Source: Lineus longissimus (Eukaryota; Nemertea; Pilidiophora; Heteronemertea; Lineidae). Taken from it: a stretch of DNA of 64,000 bases. The number at the start of each line of letters is the position of its first letter. Within the stretch, counting starts at the first letter, position 1. Location: the NCBI RefSeq assembly GCF_910592395.1, contig NC_088309.1, positions 15,998,599 to 16,062,598 of the forward strand, written 5' to 3'. Position numbers and translations under genes: made by a program. Below the pieces are notes generated by a model. The model had not been told where the DNA came from. It did no database searches and saw nothing but the letters and a program-made list of their open reading frames with translations. Positions 18,613-28,664 of this stretch are shown here, one piece after another.

Positions 18613-19479
18613 TTAAGGCAAAAGAACTGTATCTATTAGAGAAAGACTCGCATGAACATTCATGAAAGACATTGGTGCTAGACAGATTCGTTCATTTATT
18701 ATTTTTGTATGTGCCTATTATATGCACAGCATATTTGAAGAATTGTATTGCATGAAAACGAATATTGCAAAAGAAACAACATTAGAATTGCGGATATACG
18801 AATAAAATGTAACCCCGATTAAAAGTGTTCTTCTCTTCATCTTATTATTAATACGTATCATTGATTACTTTCGCTAATAGTTTCTTTCAGAGACTTATTT
18901 TGGTCTGAATCAAAGCGATTGTTTCTGCTGTGTTATTCCGAAACTTAAAGGAAAAACGGACAGGGAGAGTAGCCTGCTGCCCGTAGGAATGAACACGATT
19001 CCAGAAGAAGAAAAAAATTGATATCTTTCAGGCCAACATTTTTAAAATGCAAATGCAACAGAAAATAGGAAGTCCAAATGCGTTGCCACTTTTGCAGCAT
19101 TTGCGTTTTAAATGTGTTGGCCTTATCGCAGGGATCCCAACATTCCATGTCATAAGCCAGGATAGACGATGTAGTTCCGTTTGCTGATGATTTCTTGATG
19201 ATTTAAACAAACACATTTTAAATGCAAACGCTATTTTTCGTTGCGTTTCCATTTTCCGTTTGCGTTTGCATTGCGTTTGCATTTAAAATGTGTTTGTTAT
19301 ATACTACTGTGACCAAATCAGTTTGTAATAGATTTCACAAAAGGTCTACAATAGGGAAATGAACAACAAGTCCGTATCAACCTGTCGCGTTCAGATGCGA
19401 CAAGCGCCTAGTTTTGGCAGAGCGAGTCACATTTTCTTCATTTCTCACGCGTAGCTACAGTGCTGAACGCGATCACAAT
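18613..19479. other. Polinton downstream DNA and two fold-backs, no gene
   Basis: AT-rich non-coding DNA. A poly(A)-type AATAAA occurs near 18801. Two related hairpins lie inside: 19031-19056 pairs imperfectly with 19097-19122, and 19206-19231 pairs perfectly over 26 bp with 19273-19298 (41-nt loop). The arms share the core AACACATTTTAAATGCAAACG. These may be small fold-back elements or decayed Polinton end structure. A CGTTTG-rich stretch lies within the second. Confidence 0.6.
19206..19298. repeat. Perfect 26-bp fold-back
   Basis: Arms 19206-19231 and 19273-19298 are perfect reverse complements. The loop is rich in GCGTTTG. A related, less perfect fold-back precedes it at 19031-19122. Confidence 0.85.
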
Positions 19480-19865
19480 AGGCCTGTCTCATAACAGAAC
19501 GTTAGGGGCGGACGGGAACCAAAATCAACGTCCATGGACGCGTAGTAGGATTAATCTAATAGGCCTTCACATGTCACGTGGAGTACGTTTGCGTTCCAAG
19601 TTCTGAATGGAGGCCGGCCATGTAACAATGATCTTTGCACTGGATAATTGCATTCAATGGCAATAGACCGCCCATATGGGAAGGTTCATGTAATTTTCCT
19701 TTATTATGCGTCTAGCCTTATCCCTGTGGTGACATGATTAGACACGCATTGAAAATGGTCAATAAAATATCATTCCTTTGTCCGAAATTGAATTGATTAT
19801 TGATAACATTTAATTGCCATGGTTTGTGTTGGCCAGCAGTCGCTTGGCCTCACGCTACTTTCACC

Positions 19866-21051
19866 ATGGAGAGAATTAGGATGTTTTTGTTCGCTGCTCC
19901 GCCGCCCATACCACCGCCACCAGTTTTGCTTACACCAGCATTTCATAATTTAGAATTGCGTCCGCCTCCGTTGCCTCCAAGACTTGATGAAGTTCTCACC
20001 AATCAACCAAATGGTCCATACGGTGGTAACGACGTCTTTACCAGGATTAGAAACCACCAGATGGACTTTTGGTATCTATCAGGTGAGACAGTGGCCTCTT
20101 TCCAACACCTCGTAGAGGATATTACGCCCCTTCTGGAAAACAGGCCAGGACGGTACCGAGATCATTTGCTGTCGGTGGAGAACCGTTTACTACTTTTTTC
20201 TATTGGATCAAGAAATATCCGGACATTGTTGAGATGAGTGCAATGTTTGATATCAGCAAGCAATCTGTTTGCAGGGAACTTTATTTTATGTCAGATGTTA
20301 TGTGGACTTATTTTCAAGACGGTATAACATGGCCGACCGATGAAGAGTGGTAACAACTGCGGGGCAACTGGGATACTATTCCAGATGCTGTTGGGGCGAT
20401 AGATGGAACGGTACACGCAATCGAGATCCCAGAGACTGAGGATCCCCACCTGTTCTACAGTGGCCATGTCCACAAATATTGTATCAGCACTCAGGTCATC
20501 ATCGACAATCGTTGAATGATACGGCATCTTCACGTAAGTATATTCAGCTTACTGAAAAATCGTATCTTAGCAGTCCAAATCACCCATCATTTGAGCAATC
20601 GTAATGTGGACAGCTTACATCCGATATTCTGCACAAAGTTTGCCCTCCCAAAGCTTACCCATATATATTCATGTCTTTATTTCAGTCAGGCTTCCTTGGA
20701 CACTCCACGGATGCCCGTCAGTACCGGTTGATGCTGCCAGTTGGTCCCGGCAGACAATTGTCACTGCCAATCAACTGCTTCCTCCTGGCAGATAAAATAT
20801 ATCCTGGTGAACAACCCCTGCTGACGGCTTGGAAGGTGAACCAGATTGGACCGGATCAACACGGGCGAAAATTTTTCTACATTGAACATGCTCATTTCAG
20901 GGTACACGTCGAGCATGTGATGAGAACTCTAAAACAGTACAGAATTCTGCAGGGGCGATGGCGTCATCCCAGAGATAAGCTAACGAAGGTTGCCGACATT
21001 TGTGGGTGTCTTGCTAACCGGCGTATCCAATTGTTACATGAAATCAGATGA
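19866..21051 (+). pseudogene. Harbinger (HARBI1-type DDE) transposase, one intron, broken
   Basis: Cuts and joins Harbinger ends. Exon 1 is about 19866-20533, intron 20534-20685 (donor CACGTAAGT, acceptor TTTATTTCAG), exon 2 20686-21051. Catalytic Asp 1 is in VGAIDGT, Asp 2 in GHSTDARQY, and Glu in HVEHVMRTLKQY. The N-terminus is proline-rich (PPPIPPPPV). Lesions: a homopolymer T run near 20195-20200 is one base shorter than in the derivative at 23473-24877 and shifts the frame; TAA replaces a Glu codon near 20350 (GAGTGG then TAA); TGA interrupts the exon just before the donor (DNR, stop, MIRHL). The sister copy is open across the first two sites, so those lesions are specific to this copy. 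Confidence 0.85.
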
Positions 21052-21437
21052 ACAAATCTGTCATAGAGACTCTGATTAAGTAGCAAAGGCTGGAGTTGAA
21101 AATAAAATAGTTTATTGATAAAAATATAGAAAGAACGTGTAATTTGCTGTTTGAAACACCAATAAGCTTGAATTTGAAAATAAAATATTTTTTTAGAACT
21201 AAACAAGTTACTGAATTCTGACCGGACATGTACAAAATGCCCTAAAACTGTAATGTCCCAAATTGGACAAACTAAAGTGGAAGCTGCTGCACATTCTTCA
21301 AGACTGCTCGTTAAAATCATTTAAAAAGAATAGCCCATTTCCTGTATTACGTATTTAAAATTAAAAAGCTCTGTGGTTGCGGGAAACCGAATTTATCTTG
21401 GCAGTACATCAGTCCGTCGCCCCCGGCGGTCGCCATC

Positions 21438-22982
21438 TTATTCTGAAAGAAAATTTGAAAGCTTGCAAGTCAGAGAATGCTATAAACCGTGAAAATTTCG
21501 CGATGGGTTATTTTTACTAATCAAGGATTATAATCTAAACTTTCAAAACTCCTGTTGCGAATATGTTCCTAAAAGAACGTTGTTCATAAAATAACGTTAT
21601 AATATATTTGCAACAGGATAGTTTTGCGAGGAAAGGGTAAATTTTCAAGAATGCGATGAAGCTTTCTTGTTCACTTCTGATCCGTATATAGTACATGTTC
21701 TTGACAGCTTTAATTTCCTCTCACATTCTGAAATGAAGTCGGCATTGGGCAAAGTAGGAAGAGGGCAAAATGATGAAAAGGTGAAATGTGAAGACACTAA
21801 AGAGTACTCACCGAAGTCCTCACCCCTCAGCATTGCAGTCTGCATGCGAACAAGTTCGTGGGCCGCCCGCAAGTAATCTCGCCGATACTCCTCTTGATTT
21901 TGTCTGGCCAATTGCCAAAGACTTTGCCTTCTCGGCTGGTTTTGTTGCTGAGGTTGTTGCTGTGGATTGGGGTCATTCGGTCCTTCCTCAGGTGCCGGAG
22001 CAGGCTCAGCATCAACGGGCGCCTGGTTTGGCACAGCAACAGGCGCCGGGTCTGGGACAGCATCAATTGGCGCGGGGTCTGGGATAGCATCAACGGGCTC
22101 TTCATCAGGGGCTTGGAAGAAGATGTCGATTGGATTTGGCTGCTGTACATATCTTCTCCTAATGGGGCGTTGATCGGCCGCTGCCAGTGGTTCCTCTGGA
22201 TGCACTTCAGGCCTGGCTGGTGGCTCCACTTGGCCTGCTTCTTGCAAATTTGGCATCGGTGGTTCGAACTGCTGTGGCAGTTGGGCGCCTGCTCGTTGTT
22301 GCGGTTGTCGCCATCTTGCAGCAGGACCCTCGGCATACCGCATCTCTATTTGTCGTTCCTGGACGCCACTGAAAATTTGAAAATGCAAGATGTAGGCCTA
22401 CTGATAATCGTGTAATTATCTCTTACAATCTACTCTCATACATGTACATGTAGGTCGACTGTACACAGGGTGTCACAGAAAAGCTTTTTATGGTGCGTTG
22501 TAAATAAAGGATACAATCATGTTGATGTGATTTGATGGTATCGAGGTAAAATAAGCGCAAACTAATGCACATTTCAATTTCTAGCAGATTTCACCGTTAA
22601 GTTGTGCTCCCCTTGAATAATCGGTATAATGGAAGTGGCCCCTTTGTTACTGTGCTACTGTTGTGTGGGGTGCGGGTTTGTGGAGGGGGGTATACGATAC
22701 ATGTACATGTACTTACTCAGCAATTTCTCTTGCAATAACTTCTCTTATCCTTCGTCGGAGTTGTTTTGCGGTTCGCCTAGCGTATAATGCCCTTGTGCGT
22801 TCCGGCAAACGGTTGACATTTTGTCGGATGTGGCCTAGAATGCGAACATAATTATGTCTATGTCGCTGGTACCCTTCCCGGAGATGGGCCATCTCCTCCA
22901 CGCCAACAATCACTCTATCACACATGACTGTTCGTTCACTTCGACAACGCTGTACTAAAAACCGCGCTAAAACTAGACCCAT
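21438..22982 (-). CDS. Harbinger second gene, SANT/Myb-like DNA-binding protein
   Basis: Harbinger elements carry a second protein that helps the transposase enter the nucleus and bind ends. Exon 1 is 22982-22717, exon 2 is 22368-21812, and exon 3 starts at 21442 with the stop TAA at 21440-21438. Splice signals are clear: GTAAGT donor at 22716-22711, TTTTCAG acceptor, GTGAGT donor at 21811-21806, and TTTCTTTCAG acceptor. Frames join at each border. Exon 1 has a helical, Arg-rich region (HNYVRILGHIRQN, RTAKQLRRRIREV) that fits a SANT/trihelix fold. Exon 2 is Pro/Ala/Gln/Glu-rich with repeated PDPAP units and a C-terminal amphipathic helix (SLWQLARQNQEEYRRDYLRA) typical of these proteins. The spliced frame is open throughout. 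Confidence 0.7.
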
Positions 22983-23414
22983 ATCATAGTCATACCTTGT
23001 AAATGTTACTCAGCCACAGTCCAACAATGGACCGGTTTCTTTTGCATAGTAACTGCTTAGATAATAAAAAGACACTCAGTTTGGTTAATACGAACCAGGC
23101 TTTTATCAATAACTGACCGCTTGTCTATAACAAGGCCTATTCGGTAACATCGGTAACATCGATTTCCCTTCATTGACAGTTAACCAACGCACGTTGTCAA
23201 AAAGCTATTGTATGTATAGGTGGGCGTTCCTAATGTACTTTGGTGACCACCAATCAGAAGAAGGACCTTACATATGTATTCATCACAGCAGCGCAGCCCT
23301 GGTGGTAATGCTCGTGTAACCAATAGCATCAAAGTTAACAAGCCTGGTACGTTGAATTAGGTACTTCTTAGGTTCCCGTCCGTCCCTAACGTTCTGTCAT
23401 GAGACAGACCTAAT

Positions 23415-23469
23415 AGGTCTGTCTCATTATAGAACGTTAGGGACAGACCATGAGTCATGAGACAGACCT
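23415..23469. repeat. 55-bp double-TIR remnant between two Harbinger copies
   Basis: A left terminal repeat (AGGTCTGTCTCATTATAG, to about 23449) is joined directly to a right terminal stub (CATGAGACAGACCT), with AAT on both sides. It looks like an element reduced to little but its two ends. It separates two larger copies that point in opposite directions. Confidence 0.75.
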
Positions 23470-23472
23470 AAT

Positions 23473-24877
23473 AGGTCTGTCTCATTATAGAACGTTAGGG
23501 ACAGACGGGAACCTAAGAAGTACCTAATTCAACGTACCAGGCTTGTTAACTTTGATGCTATTGGTTACACGAGCATTACCACCAGGGCTGCGCTGCTGTG
23601 ATGAATACATATGTAAGGTCCTTCTTCTGATTGGTGGTCACCAAAGCACATTAGGAACGCCCACCTATACATACAATAGCTTTTTGACAACGTGCGTTGG
23701 TTAACTGTCAATGAAGGGAAATCGATGTTACCGATGTTACCGAATAGGCCTTGTTATAGACAAGCGGTCAATTATTGATAAAAGCCTGGTTGGCTCGTAT
23801 TAACCAAATTGAGTGTCTTTTTTTATCTAAGTAGTTACTATGCAAAAGAAAGCGGTTCATTGTTGGACTGTGGCTGAGTAACAGTAACAAGTTATGACTA
23901 TGATGGGTGGGGATCCTCAGTCTTTGGGATCTCGATTGCGTGTACCGTTCCATCTATCGCCCCAACAGCATCTGGAATAGTATCCCAGTTGCCCCGCAGT
24001 TGTTCCCACTCTTCATCGGTCGGCCATGTTATACCGTCTTGAAAATAAGTCCACAAAACATCTGTCATAAAATAAAGTTCCCTGCAAACAGATTGCTTGC
24101 TGATATCAAACATTGCACTCATCGCAACAATGTCCGGATATTTCTTGATCCAATAGAAAAAAAGTAGTAAACGGTTCTCCACCGACAGCAAATGATCTCG
24201 GTACCGTCCTGGCCTGTTTTCCAGAAGGGGCGTAATGTCCTCTACGAGGTGCTGGAAAGAGGCCACTGTCTCACCTGATAGATACCAAAAGTCCATCTGG
24301 TGGTTTCTAATCCTGGTAAAGACGTCGTTACCACCGTATGGACCATTTGGTTGATTGGTGAGAACTTCATCAAGTCTTGGAGGCAACGGAGGCGGACGCA
24401 ATTCTAAATTATGAAATGCTGGTGTAAGCAAAACTGGTGGCGGTGGTATGGGCGGCGGAGCAGCGAACAAAAACATCCTAATTCTCTCCATGGTGAAAGT
24501 AGCGTGAGGCCAAGCGACTGCTGGCCAACACAAACCATGGCAATTAAATGTTATCAATAATCAATTCAATTTCGGACAAAGGAATGATATTTTATTGACC
24601 ATTTTCAATGCGTGTCCAATCATGTCACCACAGGGATAAAGCTAGATGCATGATAAAGGAAAATTACATGAACCTTCCCATATGGGCGGTCTATTGCCAT
24701 TGAATGCAATTATCCAGTGCAAAGATCATTGTTACATGGCCGGCCTCCATTCAGAACTTGGAACGCAAACGTGCTCCACGTGACATGTGAAGGCCTATTA
24801 GATTAATCCTACTACGCGTCCATGGACGTTGATTTTGGTTCCCGTCCGTCCCTAACGTTCTGTTATGAGACAGACCT
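23473..24877 (-). mobile_element. Harbinger internal-deletion derivative, inverted
   Basis: It starts AGGTCTGTCTCATTATAG and ends GAGACAGACCT, flanked by AAT and ATT. About 400 bp at its left match 23020-23411 in reverse, and about 970 bp at its right match 19480-20440 in reverse. The second gene and the 3' transposase are deleted. With the neighbour it forms a very long palindrome (arms about 380 bp) centred near 23440. Confidence 0.85.
23898..24491 (-). pseudogene. Truncated Harbinger transposase
   Basis: This is the first half of the transposase of the inverted derivative. The likely ATG is at 24491 (MERIRMFLFA). The frame is open through VGAIDGT and stops at about 23900, where the internal deletion joins unrelated subterminal DNA. 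It keeps the intact reading where the longer copy has a frameshift and a nonsense codon. Only the first catalytic Asp is present, so it cannot be active, though it retains the region before the catalytic core and could bind ends. Confidence 0.85.
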
Positions 24878-26037
24878 ATTAAAACAGAACTGCACGAACG
24901 TATATACATGCATAAAGTTAATACGGCGAATGAAATGTTTTTCTCACGCGAAAACCCTCGAGGGAACGAAATCGCGATCTAATTTGGGCGTATTCACGCC
25001 ATCCGACAAATATAATCACAAAATACGAATTGACACAATACGAAACAAAAAACGAATGACTTCACCAAAATGACGAAGATCTTATCTTTCCATCTGCCTA
25101 AACGTTGATTTCCGATGTTTGTTAGAAATTCAGAATTTTCTCGATGGAAAATGACACACACGCGAAACACTCTATCGTATTCCTCTCAGAACTGTGTGTG
25201 TGTGACGTCATCGCTCGCACAAGCTGTCCTAATTAAAAGTGGCCTAATTTATTTCCCGCGCCTCTCTTCACCCTTTCGGTTCGGGTTTTTCAATACTTGC
25301 GGCTTCGTCAGAACACACTGCACAGCAATGTATGCACTGACCGGATGCATACAAATGGCACATGTTTGGTGTGAAACATGTGTTTTACTGCATACTCCTT
25401 TTCTGAATTGTCAGTCTGTTTTTCAGATGAATTTGCCCAATTCTACAGAAAAAAAGATGAAATGATGAAAATACCATACCTTTCAGTTTCACTTCATGCA
25501 CTTGAAATGGCAGCCATGAAATGAGTTCCAGAATTCCAGAATTTGTCTGAAAGGTACTTCTTGGGTACTTCTCAAACCTCGTCACCTCAATAGTTCACAT
25601 TTCTTCCACACATGAAATGAGGGAGCCTGGTGCCAGGTAACAACCATGAGGTAGACACTTTAATGGACAGGGGGGTCTGATCTTGACTTGTTGGGTATTG
25701 GGTATACCCAACAGGCAAACTTTTATCGGCATGCTCAGTCAACCTTGCTGGCTATATTGACAGACAGACAGACGGACATTCATTCTACCATTTACTTATA
25801 TAAATAGCTCAGCTTGTCAGCTGAGCTAAAAATTACATAGAGATGCCACTGTCATCAGATGGTGACCTGCAAATGCATATTCTATTATGTTATTACGATA
25901 TGGCCGTAGAGGAAATGCACTGGCAGGTGTTTGTCAAATGTCTTGTGGGAAACCTCTATTACAGTTCTATATTGAAGAAATGTAACAAATTACACAAGTC
26001 AAATCAATGACAAATTCACAATGAAATGAAATAATAT
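24878..26037. other. Non-coding stretch with a hairpin-tailed repeat end
   Basis: No gene is supported. At 25760-25835 there is ACAGACAGACAGACGGACAT, then a short spacer, then a hairpin (TAGCTCAGCTTGTCAGCTGAGCTA) followed by AAAA. This microsatellite plus palindrome plus AGCTAAAA pattern matches the repeat end at 47490-47580. A CRE-like TGACGTCA lies near 25203. Confidence 0.5.
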
Positions 26038-26071
26038 GAAACGGCCAGGGCCATTGTGCTCACCGTATATA
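26038..26071 (+). repeat. Edge motif of dispersed repeat family
   Basis: GAAACGGCCAGGGCCATTGTG followed by CTCACCGTATA. It is one of eight copies of this conserved edge in the window. No long repeat array follows here. Confidence 0.7.
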
Positions 26072-26361
26072 TAGGGTCAAGATGCATACCGTGGTATGCT
26101 ACTGCTTTTCAAATTTGTATCTTTGTATGACATGATAATATGATGGAGGGAGATATTGACTCGATTGTAGACTATAAAGATTATGGTTGGCTACTAGAAA
26201 TTAACTTGAAGAGTCAATTTATGAGATTGCCGCACTGAGCTGGGAAAGGGAGAGGATGTGACTTGATGATATTGTTGAAAGGCCAAATGTGACCCATCAC
26301 ATCGAAAATGGTGCATCAATAATGTTACGGAAGTACTTGACTTCCTGACCAAAAAAGTTAT

Positions 26362-26630
26362 CTAAAGCCCTGTGTCATGTAAGCCTAACTGACATGACTG
26401 AGGCATTGGAACATTAGGTTCGACATGTTTGATTTTAACGACTTCTTTAGTTATTCTAATTCTGTACAACTCTGCCCATGGTGTGTAAGCCTAACTGAGG
26501 CTGTCTAACGATGTTTTGTTGGACATGTATGATTTTACAGACTTCTGACTCGGTACAACTCTGCCAGTGGGCGAGGTCAAGCCTTGGACTTTGAAAGTGT
26601 TGGGGAATGCTTGTATTTGGTAAAACACCC
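26362..26630 (+). repeat. Diverged ~100-bp direct duplication
   Basis: GTAAGCCTAACTGA, GACATGTWTGATTTTA and GTACAACTCTGCC occur twice in the same order (around 26380-26475 and 26485-26570). It is non-coding. Confidence 0.6.
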
Positions 26631-26752
26631 CTTCTTACCAATGTTACTCTGTGTAATGCTGGTCTGAAAGGGTATTTACCAGACACAGGTGTTCATCGCT
26701 CAACAGGTACTATAACACTTTCCCCAACACTTTCAAAACCCAAGAATTGTTA

Positions 26753-27250
26753 TCAAATGTGTGGCATTCGTTTCACTTGATATCTTTTATAAGAACTTTG
26801 TTACTGATGTTGACTGGGGTTATGATGAGACTTTGGTAGTATGATGTATCAGTGAATACAGCATTGTAATTTGTTCTCAAATGTGTGGCATTCGTTTCAC
26901 TTGATATCTTTTATAAGAACTTTGTTACTGATGTTGACTGGGGTTATGATGAGACTTTGGTAGTATGATGTATCAGTGAATACAGCATTGTAATTTGTTC
27001 TCAAATGTGTGGCATTCGTTTCACTTGATATCTTTTATAAGAACTTTGTTACTGATGTTGACTGGGGTTATGATGAGACTTTCGTTGTATGATGTATCAG
27101 TGAATACTAGTACAACATTGTAATTTGTTCTCAAATGTGTGGCATTCGCATCACTTGATATCTTTTATAAGAACTTTGTTACTGATGTTGACTGGGGTTA
27201 TGATGAGACTTTCGTTGTATGATGTATCAGTGAATACAACAGCATTGTAT
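26753..27250 (+). repeat. Tandem repeat, four ~124-130-bp units
   Basis: Units begin TCAAATGTGTGGCATTCG at 26753, 26877, 27001 and 27131, each followed by CTTTTATAAGAACTTTG and GACTGGGGTTATGATGAGAC. Similarity is very high between units, implying recent expansion. A degraded fifth unit may follow to about 27345. Confidence 0.9.
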
Positions 27251-28664
27251 AATAATTATTGTATTTTGTATTTTTGTTGCTGAGGTTAAGTGCGGTCACA
27301 ATGAGACTATATTTCATTGAATTGATTAGTGAATACAACAGCATTGTTTAATTGTATTATTCAGTTAATTAAGTTCATTAGAAATAATGTTTTTAATAAA
27401 CATTTTCATCTTTCGTATCTTATCTCTTTCAATTTTATTCATATTGACTACAATGACACGACCCTGAATTCCTGAATTATCCTAGCTTCTCACCCCAAGC
27501 CCTACACTCCAGTGGCGGTGCAGTGGCGACATTCAAACGCCAGTCTTATCTCATTCCAAATAGTAGAGTAGTAACTTCTAGACATCTATTTCTGGCACTG
27601 CTTAGGAGTGTACCCAAGCCCATTCACCTCCCTCACAATTGCACATATTTCGTCAATGCCCTCAACTATAAACACCTTCAACAACAACTTGGAAATAATC
27701 GAACTTAAATATATGGATGGATAATAGAATAACGCCTCAAATCCCTGTTTTCAAATCGGGCCAGATACGCTAACACCCTGGCCGGGCGGGCTTCAAATTA
27801 GCTGACAAGCCAATTCTAGTTGTATCTTAAGTTTAGCGCTTTTTTCATGGTGCTCTTTCTGTATGTAATTTGTCGTAATTTGGTTTAATCTAATCAGCTG
27901 ACGCACTGATAACGAATAATAGTATTCTGACTAAGACCATCAGTTTGCACAGCTTTCTTTACGTTTTATTAAACATGCTAGCCTATATACTCTTTGTTTG
28001 TATAATCAAAGGTGCATTTCCTTGTAAAAGACGTAGCATTTTGTAATTTTCATTTCTCATAGATTAAAAATCAACAAACAATATTTTCTCCACCTCTTTC
28101 TCTCAATACTAGTATACTAGTAACCCAGCCACACCCATCCACGACTGACTATCAGAACCATTCACACCCCTTAAGCCAATGAATTTACGATTTTAATGCC
28201 CTCCTCCCTACAACATCCAAACCATGCCCATCATTCGATAATCATTTATACAAAAGGCCCATCTGTTACTCCAGGTAACTTTGACCCTCCGCCACACTAG
28301 CAAGAGGCTCGAGCTGGCCTTGTTGATTTGCACACAACGACAGCCATCCACTCTGTATCCATTGTCAATAGCAAGCGCTTTGGTATTCACTTGCCACTAG
28401 GTTCTACATGTTCCAGGAAATCCAACAACCAATCAGTGAGCAGCATTTTTGGCAACTTGCCTGCTTTGCTGGCCTCAGTGTGAGCAGTATACAACAGCAG
28501 GAGTGGGGTCAAGAGCCCAGACCATGAATTGGCTGGTTCATGATTAAAGAAATGCTGTGATGTACCAGTCTCAGTAAGGATTGAATGAAAGACTGGTCCC
28601 GAACGAGTCCACCCATCTGTCAGTCAACTGGAGACGAATCTAAGCCATCACCTGATGCCTGCCG
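27251..28664. other. Non-coding stretch
   Basis: AT-rich, with no coding region, recognised repeat or RNA gene that I can support. Poly(A)-type signals and stretches of moderate complexity are present. Upstream exons of the BEN-like gene could lie here but cannot be defined. Confidence 0.4.

Larger units (their letters stand above)
19480..23411 (+). mobile_element. PIF/Harbinger transposon, full length
   Basis: Terminal inverted repeats begin AGGCCTGTCTCATAACAG (19480 on) and end with its complement GAGACAGACCT (to 23411). AAT flanks both ends (19477-19479 and 23412-23414), consistent with a 3-bp target duplication. The two expected genes face each other: a DDE transposase on + and a SANT/Myb-like gene on -. 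The element is about 3.93 kb. The transposase is damaged, so the copy is not autonomous. Confidence 0.85.

Noticed and set aside
21667-22415. Plus-strand open frames opposite the Harbinger SANT-like gene
   Set aside because: Antisense shadows; splice sites and frame continuity support the minus-strand gene.
26753-27250. CRISPR-like array
   Set aside because: Units are contiguous 124-130-bp tandem repeats without spacers in a eukaryotic setting.
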